A stretch of 64,000 nucleotides of DNA, from NCBI GenBank assembly GCA_001598975.1, contig BBXU01000149.1:1-64000 (forward strand), given 5' to 3'. Below, in pieces: positions 34,401-44,686 of this stretch. The notes below the pieces were generated by a model. That model was not told where the DNA came from, ran no database searches, and saw nothing but the letters and a program-made list of their open reading frames with translations. The stretch's first letter is position 1. Each line of letters begins with the position of its first letter. The translations under genes were made by a program, and so were the position numbers. The stretch is from Parachlorella kessleri. Lineage: Eukaryota > Chlorophyta > Trebouxiophyceae > Chlorellales > Chlorellaceae.

Positions 34401-37169
34401 ATCAACAGGCCCATGGGCACGCAGGCCGGCCGCGGCGCGGCGCCTGCTGCTCCTGGGGCCGTTGCCGGGCGGACTGGGGTCGTGGGGACCATGATGGCCG
34501 GCCGCGGCATGATGGTGGGTGCACAGAAGGGACTTGGTCCGCGCTGTCACGCTAGCGAGCAACCTGGCCTCGCCTTGACGCCGCTGTGTGGGTCTGACTA
34601 CGTGGTGCCAGCCAAGGGCTTGTGAGCGGTCATTGCCTGGGATCCGCCTTAGCTTGACACAAGGATGCTGAGGTGGGTCGCAGCATGCTATAGCCAACGG
34701 ACTTGCCAAGCGTCTGTAGTCCTGAGCATGATCGCAGCAAGTTACGTCCGCTTGTTGGCTTGCTGCACGTCATGCTTGGCTGTCCGCTGGGCGCAGGGCC
34801 GCGGCATGGGCGCTGCCGGGATGATGGCTGTCCCTGGCGCTGCCGGCATGATGGGCGCGGCAGGCGCGGCAGCCGGCATGATGGGCATGCCTGGCATGGC
34901 GCAGCAGGCGGCGGTCATGCAGCAACGCATGATGATGATGCAGCAGGCCATGATGCAGCGGCAGCTGATGATGCAGCAGATGATGATGAAGAAGCAGCTG
35001 GAGACGGCCAAGGCGGCGCTGCAGCAGACGCAGGAGCAGCTGAAGGCGGCGCAGGCAGCCAAGGAGGCGGAGGAAGCGGCGGCAAAGAAGCGTGCCGAGG
35101 AGGAGGCCGCAGCGGCTGCAAGGGAGAAGGCGCGCAAGGTTGGGCGGTGGTAGGGGCTGGGTGGCCGGGTGGAGGGCAGCCATCAGTCTGAGGGGGAGGG
35201 GACTAGCGGGATTGCGGGGTGTCTGCTGTGGGCATTGAGGCTGCAGTGGCCAGACCCAGCACCTGGCTGTGGTGCTTGCTGTCTGTCACCTGCAGGCTTA
35301 CATGACATGGTGGCAACACCCTGGCTTAGACTCCAACCACTACCTTTGATGGTTATTACGACCTTTGTTTGCAGGAGGCTGACTATGCCTACGGCTATGG
35401 CTACGGCTCCTACGGCTTTGGCGGCGCCAAGCCCGCAGGCACCGCCGGCCCACCCGGTGGGGGCAGCGGCTTTGGTGGCGGCGGTGGCGGGCCTGGTGCT
35501 GGAGGCGGCGGCGGCGGGGGAGGCGGCGCCATGGGCTATGGAGGCTCCGGCTCATATGGCCCTGTAAGTAGGGCGTGTGAAAGGTCTTGCAAGCGTGTCT
35601 TTCCTCACACTTACGGTACAGGTATAGGAGCTTGGTTTTGTGCGTGCCGAGTTAGGTGTTTGGCCTCATCGCTGCAAAGCTACATAATGGACTGAGCGAG
35701 CCCGCAGAGGTGCTGCTGCAGAGGTGCACGACTGACAAGCAGTGCCTATGGTTTTGCAGGGCGGCGCCAGCGGCGGGGGTGGCATTGGCGGTGGGGGCTA
35801 TGGCGGGGGCTCCTTCGGGGGCGGGTCGGGATATGGAGGGGGTGCTGCCGGCGGCGCCGGCGGCTCCTTCGGCGGCGGGGAGAACTATGGACCGGGCGGC
35901 GGGGAGAGGGGTGGAGGCTATGGGCCGGGCGGTGCCGGCAGCAGGGGCGCCTACGGGGGTGGATACGGCCAGGCAAGCGTTCTAATGCTCGACACTTTTG
36001 GGGCCACAGCTCCTGCCCAGCAATTGCGCTGCCATGCCCAATCGTGGTGTGTCCTTGTGCGACTGGCTGTGAGGCTGCGCTCTGGCTACAATGGTACCCG
36101 TGTGGCTCAGGCAAGCAGCCCTACCAGTCGCCTTAGTTCTCATCCCTGGTTTCAGCAGCCCTAGGTCCTGCTGCCCTAAGCAGGGTGGGCGCGAACCGGG
36201 GTTTGAGGAGCGGGGTGGAGGAGGCTATGGCAGGGCTGAGGGCTATGGAGGCGGCGGTGGAGGAGGAGGGTATGGCGCTGCCGGTGCCGGCGGCTATGCG
36301 GTGAGGAAAAGGCCCCTCGCATTGCTGGTTAGGGTAAAGGCACGCGGGATGTGTACTAGTAATGGCAGCTATCTTATGCTATGTGTCTCGTCGTTGTGCT
36401 GTTCTGCACGGTCGACCGGTCGTGGTAGGGGGCCTGACCCCTGGAAGCTAGCAACCCTCAGTGAGCGGGTAGGGCGCTTGCGATTGCGCGGCAGCCGTAG
36501 CTAAGGGTCTGCGAGGCTGCCGCTGCTGAGCCTGCCGCAGGGCGGCGCAAGGGAAGCAGGCTATGAGGAGCGCGGCTACGGCGGCGGTGTTGAGCGGGGC
36601 TATGGAGGCGTCGAGCGTGGGTATGGCGGCGCGGAGCGCGGCGTCGGCGGCGGCTATGGCGCCGCCGCCGTCCGCGAGGCGGGCTATGGGTATGGTGGAG
36701 GACCGGCGGCAGGCTACGAGGGCGGCGGGCGTGAGAGCTATGGCACCGGCGCTGCTGGCGGCGCTGTTGCTGGTCGGGAAGGGGGCTACGCTGGGGTCAA
36801 GCGGGAGTCAGACTTTGGCTATGGCCAGGTGGGTGTGGGCCTGGGTTGGTGGCCAGATGGCAACCTCTGTTGCATGGGCTATGACCAGGCTGGTGGGAGT
36901 GTGGGGCTTGGCTGGTAGGTTGGCCCCAGTAGTGCGGTCAGGTTCATTCTCTGCAAGCATTGCGCGGCACTGCATCATATCGCATTAAGCTGGACTGTTG
37001 TATTATGGTGACCGGTGCATGTCTGAGGCGGATGCCGCCTGGCTGTTAATGGTGACACATTTGACTGAGCAAGGGGCCCAGCCTGCATGCACAGGGCGGA
37101 GGCGGGTACGGTGCCGGCGCTGGGGGCTATGAGGAGCAGTACGGCTGGCCCAAGCGGCCCAGATACTGA
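31452..37169 (+). CDS. Three-RRM RNA-binding protein with Met/Gln-rich and Gly/Tyr-rich tail
   Basis: Predicted 833-residue hnRNP-like protein in 14 exons, all in phase: 31452-31508, 31607-31819, 32028-32318, 32589-32714, 32978-33086, 33492-33598, 33902-34047, 34286-34514, 34797-35138, 35375-35563, 35760-35972, 36184-36300, 36541-36828, 37095-37169. It starts with an acidic/Gln-rich segment (MADTHEEVDYGDDEEQQ). RRM-like 1 is about residues 91-187 (VWGLPKATTEAELIGVL); RRM2 about 188-275 (SLFLANLKGD, YGFVEFSLPH); RRM3 about 288-385 (VLYVDNLHAYFTDLDSLKKV, RGFAFIQF as RNP1). Residues 427-540 are Met/Gln-rich then a charged coiled coil. Residues 541-833 are Gly/Tyr-rich with repeated ERGYGG, ending YGWPKRPRY. 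The intron after 35972 uses a GC donor (CAG|GCAAGC). Likely nuclear mRNA binding; the tail is typical of condensate-forming proteins (inference). No named orthologue is claimed. Confidence 0.85.
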
Positions 37170-39054
37170 CCAGATAGGCTTCGGGGGCCCCAGGCTGGGC
37201 ATCAGATGGCCAAGGGGCTTCCAGCCAGTGGAGGCTCCTGGCCACGCTGTCAGAGATGTGCTGTCTGGCGGCTGCACACTAATGCCAGCCCAAAGGCAGC
37301 AGTGCGGCTAGGGGCATCATGTGCCATTTGCTCGGGGGCCTGATACCTTCCCCACTTGCTGGTAGAGCCCGCCACCGACCATAAGCTGTGCAAAGGCGCT
37401 CTCAAAAGCGTTGGTAGCATGACAGCTGTGAGTTCTCCGTAAGCCGCGGTATGGGTGACAGATCACAGCCCTTAGCAGCAGCAGCAGCAGCTGGTCTGAG
37501 CAGCATCCTAGGCAGCAACCCGCCGCTGCTTATGCTTGGAGTAGAGGGCATTATAGCAGCGGCTGATTCAGCCTCTACATTACTGTGTTAATGGTATGAC
37601 TATGATGTAAACCAGATTGTAAACTTTTATATTATCCTCTGTTCATTGTCGATCATTTGTGCCCATGTGGCCCTCCAGTTTTGCCAGCATTTATTGCATG
37701 GATACATCACATCACAGTTGCAAGAGCAGTCAAGCGAGGTGGCATGGGGTGTGGTTCTTGTTTTCACCGGGCTCTCAATTTCACATGTTTGTGGAGCCAG
37801 CTTGATTGCTTCACCCACAAGCTGCGTGTCACAGTTAGCTGTCCGCTCGTCAAGTAGGAAGCGGGCCCTTCCACTATTCCATCTCTCACTATGCAGTAGC
37901 ACACGCACCTGTGGTTTCTGGCTGGAGTGTGTCAGGGTACCTCTTGGAGTATTGCTGTATTCTCACACTGCCATTTCAACGATAACTAGTCCCCTGGGAT
38001 CAGCCTAGTGTTTTGGTGAGCGTGTGCCCTTTCTGCAGGACGGCTCGCTACTCTGTCATGCTTTTGTCCCCTCCTCGAGAGTTTGGGTGTTGCTTGGGAT
38101 GGGGTGTGCGTTTATCGGCGCCTTGCATGTCCCCCACGAATTTGAGGGAAGCGGGCATGCTTTGGGGGGTTCAGGTTCTCACCCGGTGGTGGTCCGCACT
38201 CATCCTACTTCTTGTCAATTGCATAAATAGCTGCCTGTTGGGCTAGGCTCTCGGTCGTCAGCTACACTATGCAGGCAAGTTCCAGCACTGTTCACTTTCT
38301 CCGGGCAGGTCCCGGGTGGTTGTGTTGTGGGTTGTGCTGTTTTGGTAAGTGGTGTGGCTCCATTAAAGTCTTTCCGCAGGTGCTTTGCGTGCCCCTCACT
38401 GTCGCACTGCCCTTCCTTCCCTCACTATTTGATGCTGGACCTCCATAATGCTATCTGCCCTCAGGGCCTGGTTTGATGTTCCCTGGTATCCTTGCACCTC
38501 CTGGTGTTTTGGCACGACAGCTGCAGTGCACATTGTTGCTGCACTTAATCCTTGCACTTTCTTTCAGGGCTGTCCCTGAAAACGCTACTGGGCCACTTTC
38601 AGGGCAGTGTATTGCCCCGTATGGCATGGGTTGCCACGAAGCCTGCATTCCTTGCAGGCTCCGAGGGTGTAGGGGTATAGTGTTGTATCAAGGTTGGCAA
38701 GCTCTTTTTGCCAGCCTCTGCTTATCACAGGCCCAGCCTGGCAGGGGGGTTACAGCAGCAGTGGCCCCGTTCGTTGTGGTGGAAGTGCTGCCTTGCAACC
38801 CTATTGACATCAGTATTCGAGAATGCCTATCCGATAGACCAAGGTAGCTATGGATGACCGTCCTGCAGAGATGATCATCGTCATTACTCACCCCATGCCG
38901 ACAGTCGGTCGACGTTGCGGCAACCCGAACTTGCTATTGCTGTTATGCAAATGTGATACTCGCAATACACTTGGTTGGCGTGCTGTGCGTTCGTGGAAGA
39001 GTTGCAAGACTCCCCCCATCTGTGTTGACGCCAAACCTCCTAGGCAAGCTTGAT
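37170..39054 (+). other. Long spacer: 3' UTR of the RRM gene and upstream region of MMACHC
   Basis: No supported gene in 1.9 kb. TGTAA occurs at 37606-37610 and again at 37618-37622, about 440 bases after the RRM stop: good candidates for its 3' end. An (AGC)5 run is near 37477. Open frames up to 124 codons lack family resemblance and splice partners. Non-coding transcripts or a 5' UTR intron of MMACHC cannot be excluded. Confidence 0.35.
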
Positions 39055-41216
39055 ATGGACGAATCCAAGCGGTTGGTAGCTCGGCTCACAGACTTGCTAG
39101 CTCACGCGGGGATCGACATAGTCTGCCCCCTGGCTTTGAGTTGGTAAGTCTGTTGGTGCCCCTTGCCTGACAGCAGGCACAAGGCGTACGTGAATACCTA
39201 CGCATGTATCAACGTGATCAACAGCAAGGGTTGAGACGCCACATCCCGGCAAAGGGGGCAACCCCAGCACTGACTTTGTGGCCTGCGTGGGGCCGCAGGT
39301 ACAACAACGCCCTCCCACCAGCGCTGGCTGGCGCTCGCATCAAGCCCGCAGGCAACGCCGGCTCTGCAGCGCTGGTAGTGCTAGTTGGCAACTCCAAGCT
39401 GGTTTGGGAGCCCTTCCTTGAGGCGTGCAGCCGGGTGGACAGCCTGCTGGACTGTGAGCACCCGTTCAACCAGTTTGTCGAGGGGGCCCTGGAGGCTAGC
39501 CTGCAGGAGGCGGGCGCTAGCAGGTGGGGCAGACCGCTCGCCGTCGGAAGCTTGCCTTGCTGCTGCTGATGCCGAGGCGGCAGGTTGCTTCTGCGCAGGG
39601 TTGGTCTTGCGCCTTCCCGCGCTTATTTATGAGGTGATTGCTAGCTTGCCAGTGTCAGCTGTTACTGCAGCGTCGCAGCCCCTGCTTCCTCCCTCGGGGA
39701 GGCTCTGCCCACATGTACCAAATGCGCCCAGGCTGACTCAGCTTTGCTTGCGTGTATCAACCCCGCCCAGGCTGACTCAGCTTCGCTCCCGTGTACCAAT
39801 TGCGCACAGGCTGACTCGACGTGTCTACTGGTCACACAAGCGCGTCGAGCTGGAGGGCTCCAGCGCCCAGTTTGTAGCCATGCAGCGCATGGCCCACTCC
39901 GCTTCCCTGGCCTATCTAGACCACGACGCCCACCTGTGCCTGCACCCAAAGTACGGGCCGTGGTTCAGCTTGCGGGCGGCGGTAGTGTTTGATGACCTGG
40001 TCTGGGATGCGGTGCCGCCGGCGCCCTTGAAGGACCCCATGTGCCCCACCACCCGCCACTACGTGCGGCTGGCTATGGAGACGGTGGGTGATGGGAAAGC
40101 TGCTGCTGCTATCTGCATGGCTGGCTGGCTGGTTGGCTGTTTTCTGCAGCGCTTGGTTGGTTGCTGTTGTTGGCTTGCATGCTGGTTGTGCTGGCCTTTG
40201 TGAGAAGTTGCTTATCGTTGGGTGTGAAGCTACTTGGCCGTAAGGCAGCCTGCAGTGTCGATCAGTGGTTGCTCGGGGCGTCAAGCTTTCTTACCTGGCA
40301 GGGCCATCACTCCTTCACAAACCTCATGAGCGTGGTGCTGTTTGGACTGCCTAATGCAGGCCATACACTGCGCTGAACGACGTGTGCACCGTGTGGAGCA
40401 GCACGGCAAGAGCGGCGACCAAAGTGGCAGGCGAGCCAGCGACGATGCGAGTGCACTAGCAAGGGCCAGAGCGGCGGCCGCAAGCCTGGGCCGCGCCAGC
40501 TGCCCAGCGTCACCACTTAGCAGCAAGAACGGCCAGCGTCGGCTCACTGCGGCTGCCCGTCTGGTGCAAGCTGAGCAGGGCTGCGGCGGTAGCAGCAGCA
40601 GCAGCGATAGCCCGCATGCAGTTCTTGACAACATCAGCAGCTCTCTAACATCCAGCACAGACCTGGGGGAGTGCCGTGCGGAGGCAGCGGTAGTCCCTGC
40701 AGACTTTGGGTTTGAAGTGCACGACACGGAGGTGGCGCCGGCGCCCTCCAGGCCCAGCATGGATGCTGTGCGTAGCACTTGGAAGCGCTGGGTGGCAGTC
40801 AGGGATGCGCCCTCGCCAGGTGGGTGGCTGCCTCGCTGCTGACATAGGGTGGTTCTTGATGAGCAGCCTTCCTTATGGAGTTTGCTGGTGGAACTCCAGC
40901 GTGCTGGGAACCAATGCTGGGAAGATGCTCGCCTGCTTGGGGTCGGCGTGACGGGCGGCTGCCTATATGTGGCATGGAAGTTGTCAGCAGCTGTGGAGCC
41001 CCGCTCATTGGCATCATCATTAACTGCATCACTGCAGGGCACCCATGGCGTTATAGTGAGGAGCAAATACAGTATCATTACACAGCGGAGCGGAGCGTGC
41101 TGCTGCACGCCCTGGCCCGCCGCCATATGCTGGCTGCTGCTGTAGCGGAGGCAAGCATGCGCCCGGCCATATCTGTAAAGCCCGTGGGCAAGCTGGTGGT
41201 CACAGCGACACATTAG
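39055..41216 (+). CDS. MMACHC: MMACHC-like (cblC) cobalamin-processing protein
   Basis: Cytosolic B12 chaperone that removes the upper ligand of incoming cobalamin before delivery to methionine synthase and methylmalonyl-CoA mutase. Five exons in phase give 408 residues: 39055-39143, 39299-39523, 39810-40083, 40360-40819, 41038-41216. Homology is clear at LSWYNNALPPAL (animal VAWYNELLPPAF), VLVGNSKLVWEPFLEACSRV, FVEGALEASLQEAG, then MQRMAHSASLAYL and LHPKYGPWFSLRAAVVFDDL (animal HPRFGGWFAIRGVVLL). The YSEEQ motif (YSEEQIQYHY) opens the last block. Exon 4 inserts roughly 150 low-complexity Ser/Ala/Arg-rich residues (about 200-345) just before YSEEQ. A 39-bp tandem repeat covers the acceptor of exon 3 and could yield isoforms 13 or 26 residues longer. 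The ATG at 39055 is the first in frame and fits the start of the animal proteins. Confidence 0.85.
39714..39830 (+). repeat. 39-bp tandem repeat, three copies, spanning a 3' splice site
   Basis: Copies begin at 39714, 39753 and 39792 with exact 39-base spacing. Each holds a CAG followed by GCTGACTC, i.e. a potential AG|GCTGACT acceptor, at 39732, 39771 and 39810. The third fits the MMACHC family alignment as exon 3 start. The period is a multiple of three and no stop interrupts copies 1 and 2, so all three acceptors are phase-compatible. Confidence 0.85.
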
Positions 41217-42492
41217 GGCCGGCCGGGCTGAGCTCAGGCTGTGCAAGGGAAGTCAGTAGGTTGGCAGGCTGGCTGGGATCGATCGCACTGGGCCGTGAGG
41301 TCTTGGACGTATGGGGGCTTACCCACGGCGCTACTCCATCAGGGAAACAGAAATGAACACTGAATGGGAGTGGAATTGTTGTCGCTACTGTTTACAAGGA
41401 AGGTAAAGCTTTTGTCGCTTGCAAGTTTGTGTGGTAGGTGGTTGTTTGGATGTGTGATGCAGCTGTGGTGCCACGGTTGGACCCAAGGTGGCGTTGGTAC
41501 TGTTGGCCAGGGGCAAGTGAGAGTTGTGTCTCACTAGGAGGGGAGGTCGGTGCATGACATGCAAGTAAACTGAAGAAGGGCTGCCCTTTGCCGGCAGGTT
41601 GTTGGGCCGCGGTGATGTTTGCATTGGTCAGCGGCTTTCTCAAGTGGAATTTTCCATCGGTTCACAATCTTTCATCGAGTTTTGGAGGCTCATGTACATA
41701 TATATAACTGGCAGAATGCTTTGCGGTGTTTGTGGGTGCATGCCTGTTGTTCATGCACTTGGGACTGCAGTCTCTATTAACCGCAGTGTGGTGGTCAGGT
41801 AGTCTAGCAGCAAGTTTTACCTACCAAGGGACAAAGTCCTTTGACAACTTGCGACTTTTCGTACGTACTAGCATTTGTGTCCTTGTTTGCTTCTTTCATT
41901 TTCACAACAAGCCATTCATGTATCCCAGGACTGCTCTTTGTTGATGAAGCTAGCATGCTTCTGTAGCATCTAGCTGCATGTTACCTTGCCCTATATTGCT
42001 CTCCCACTTGGCCTACAGATTCGCCAACCTGATATCACATATAACAGTGCGACGCGCGAAACTCATCACAAATGAATACCATCATGATGACCACCTGAAA
42101 AAACCAAAGTTGCTTAATGAACCAGCAGGCCAAAACTGGAACTTGAGCACCACATGCATGCGACGCATACAAGTGAGTTCCACCAACAACAAGGGCCGCG
42201 CAAAAAGCGGGCTGAACGGTGGGTGAACGCATGGTCATTGTACAAGTCAATATCACAAACACTACTACCCAGAGTCCCCTAAATCGTAAGCGGGTGTTCT
42301 CTCTACACACATTATGGCAATCTACAAGCTATGCAGCAAATGGTCAGTCAGTCATGTGACAGTAAACAGAGCAAGCAGTCAAAAGCCAACCATCTTTGGG
42401 GCCCCTGTCCTTGGGACCCTACCTCCCTGGTCAGTATCAAAGGCAATACCCAGCAAACCCACCAGAACGGTAGGACCCTACCGCCCCTCTTG
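41217..42492. other. Convergent 3' spacer between MMACHC and the coiled-coil gene
   Basis: About 1.3 kb with lower GC than the surroundings in places and no supported gene or repeat. It should hold the 3' UTRs of both flanking genes. TTACA (minus-strand TGTAA) is at 41392-41396, too far from the coiled-coil stop to be a confident signal. Confidence 0.3.
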
Positions 42493-44529
42493 TCACCGCT
42501 GCTGCCGCCCATGCACAGATATTGGCGGCTTGGGTGGCAGCAGCACTGAGGGTGACGGGAGCGGCTCCGACGCTGCTCGGAAGCCCGCCTCCCGGCCGTG
42601 TAATAGGCCACTCCGGGCACCTCCCTTCCCAATGGAGTCCTGTCGCGGTGTTACGCAGCTGGCATGCGAGGCAGCATCGTAGTCAGCTGACTCATCAGTA
42701 AATGTAGAGCCGCTGGTCAGTTGCAGCGCCCAGTCAGCGTGTGTCACTGGGGAGCCACAGATGTGCAGCCGCTGCAGGGGTAGGCAGTCGGAGGCCGACC
42801 GCTCCTGCTGCAGCCGCACGCGCTCCGACTCCTCGATGCAGCTCAACATGGCCATGTGCTGGGCCTGCAGGGCAGCCCAGTGGGTGTTAGCCAGGGGCCG
42901 CCTCTGGTGGCCTTGTACCGACCCCACGAGTGCTCTTGCCAACCCACTATATCGCTCCCGGGACATCACCAGCACACTGGGCCCTGACAACAACGCTCTC
43001 GAGCCACAAGCTGGTGGGACCACAAGAGCGTCTTCGCCTGCCTTTATAAACCCCACGCTGGTCAGTTCCCCTTAACCCCCTTTGTCCGCGCCCACACAGC
43101 ACCCATATTCCCACAGCCGCGCCATGGACACCTGCAGTGTGTCCTCATTTCGCCTGTCCCCGCCGCAAAAGTACAGGAATCGTTTTAAGAGATCTTCACC
43201 GCAGCCCCGCATGACACACCCCACCCCACACACCTGGTTTGCACGCTCCAAAGCCGCCACCCTGGCGCGCAGCTGGATGGCCTCGTTCTCCCACACCAGC
43301 ACGCGCTGCTGCTCACCGCGCAGCTCCTCATGAAGCCGCGCCAGACCGCCACTGCCGCCACCCTCCTCGCCGCCAACGTCGGCTGCAGGGGGGCGTAGGC
43401 ATGCGCAGCGAGAACGATCAGGGCGTGTATGTCAGTGAAAAATCAACACCAGGTATGCGCACGTGTCTGCTATTCGAGGGACACATGGACCCTGGTCAGC
43501 CCACACACCAACGCATGTCTACACTGCCTCACCTGCTCCGGTCATAACCCCCAACAGCTCCCAATATAACTCCCAACAGCAATGCCAGACCCGCGACAGC
43601 ACTGCATATGATGCCCCACCGAAGGAGACCCACGTCCTACCTTCAACTTGTCTCCGCAGCAGCTGGTTCTCCTCTGATAAAAATGCATTCTCACGCTCCA
43701 ACTGCTGCACTTTGTCTTTCAGCTTCAGCCGCTCCTGCAAGCAGGCTAGGAAAAGGACAATAACCCACCAGCAACCCCCAAACCGTAAATAAACAGTGGG
43801 ACCCGCACAGGCTGAAAATATAGAAATGCGGGCGACTTAAGAAGCAACTTCCCCTTCTTGAACACGAACCCACACAATCACTGGCCTCCCAAGCCATGTC
43901 CAACGGCACTGCAGCTCGTTACTTGCCTGCATTAACGCCTCAACCTCTGTCGCTAGAAAGGACGAGTCCTCCGTGGCTGAGGCCTCCAGCCGCACCGCCT
44001 GCACTTACTTCTGACCGTGGACTCGGCAGAGTGCCCAACTGGCCCTGTACGCCGTGATCACAGGGTACCGCGCACTAAAGGGGAACCCCATAAACTCTGT
44101 AGGCCGGAGCATGCACCCACCTGGCTCTTCTCCTGCTGCTCCTGCTCCAACTGCCGGTGCTTTTCAAGCAGCCGTTCTTCAAGCTCCTCTGCTCGCCGCT
44201 CCCTGACACGCAGCGACTCCTGAGCCATGAGCAAGAACTTCTCGACTTCCGTCCAAGAAATATAGTCGCTCATCTCTTCTCCCAGCCCCTTGCTGTTTGG
44301 CATACTCCAGCCGAGGTCGAATATAGACTCCGCTGTCTGCTCTTCCTGCTGCAGATAGGTTTTGAAGTCGTCAAGGAGGAGCAGCTGTTCGTTGGTGTTG
44401 GTCATGCTCACTGCAAGGGCAGCCAGCACTGGAATGCCCTCCCTAGGTTTGCGGAAGCCCAACTGGGACAGCGAGGCACTTACGGAGCTTCCCCTTCCCT
44501 GGCACCGCACGCTTGACAGGACCCGCCAT
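42493..44529 (-). CDS. Predicted coiled-coil protein, family not recognised
   Basis: Six exons join in phase to 340 residues: 44529-44484, 44410-44121, 43998-43927, 43734-43641, 43382-43234, 42864-42493. The start MAGPVKRAVPGKGKL is basic. A region TEVEKFLLMAQESLRVRERR, EELEERLLEKHRQLEQEQQE, LKLKDKVQQLERENAFLSEE and VWENEAIQLRARVAALERAN forms a long, interrupted coiled coil (about residues 60-245). The C-terminal 120 residues are Ser/Pro-rich and probably disordered. The third intron uses a perfect GC donor (CAG|GCAAGT); the GT two bases downstream would break the heptads. An alternative first exon (MALDATGRQGRYYK, near 44686) was not used because its phase does not fit. The function could be cytoskeletal or scaffold; nothing in the sequence decides. 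Confidence 0.6.
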
Positions 44530-44686
44530 GCTAGCCCAGGGACACAAAGTCTGTCTCGTATCAATTCCCATAGTGTACATTATTTGGGAAGCAGTTCTAT
44601 TACAGGAGCGGATGCTCGTGGGCCAGCACTTTACCTCACCTCCTACCTTGTAGTAGCGGCCCTGCCGCCCTGTTGCATCCAGCGCC
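44530..44686. promoter_or_regulatory. Very short divergent promoter, coiled-coil gene / NARA5-like kinase
   Basis: Only 157 bases separate the chosen start codons, the tightest divergent pair in the window. Shared control is likely if both starts are right. No obvious TATA box. Confidence 0.35.

Noticed and set aside
39714..39830. CRISPR-like array
   Set aside because: Repeats are directly tandem with no unique spacers and lie over an exon boundary of a eukaryotic gene.
44644..44686. Alternative first exon MALDATGRQGRYYK for the coiled-coil gene
   Set aside because: Its donor phase (0) does not match the next in-frame start region, and it would overlap the start of the NARA5-like gene.
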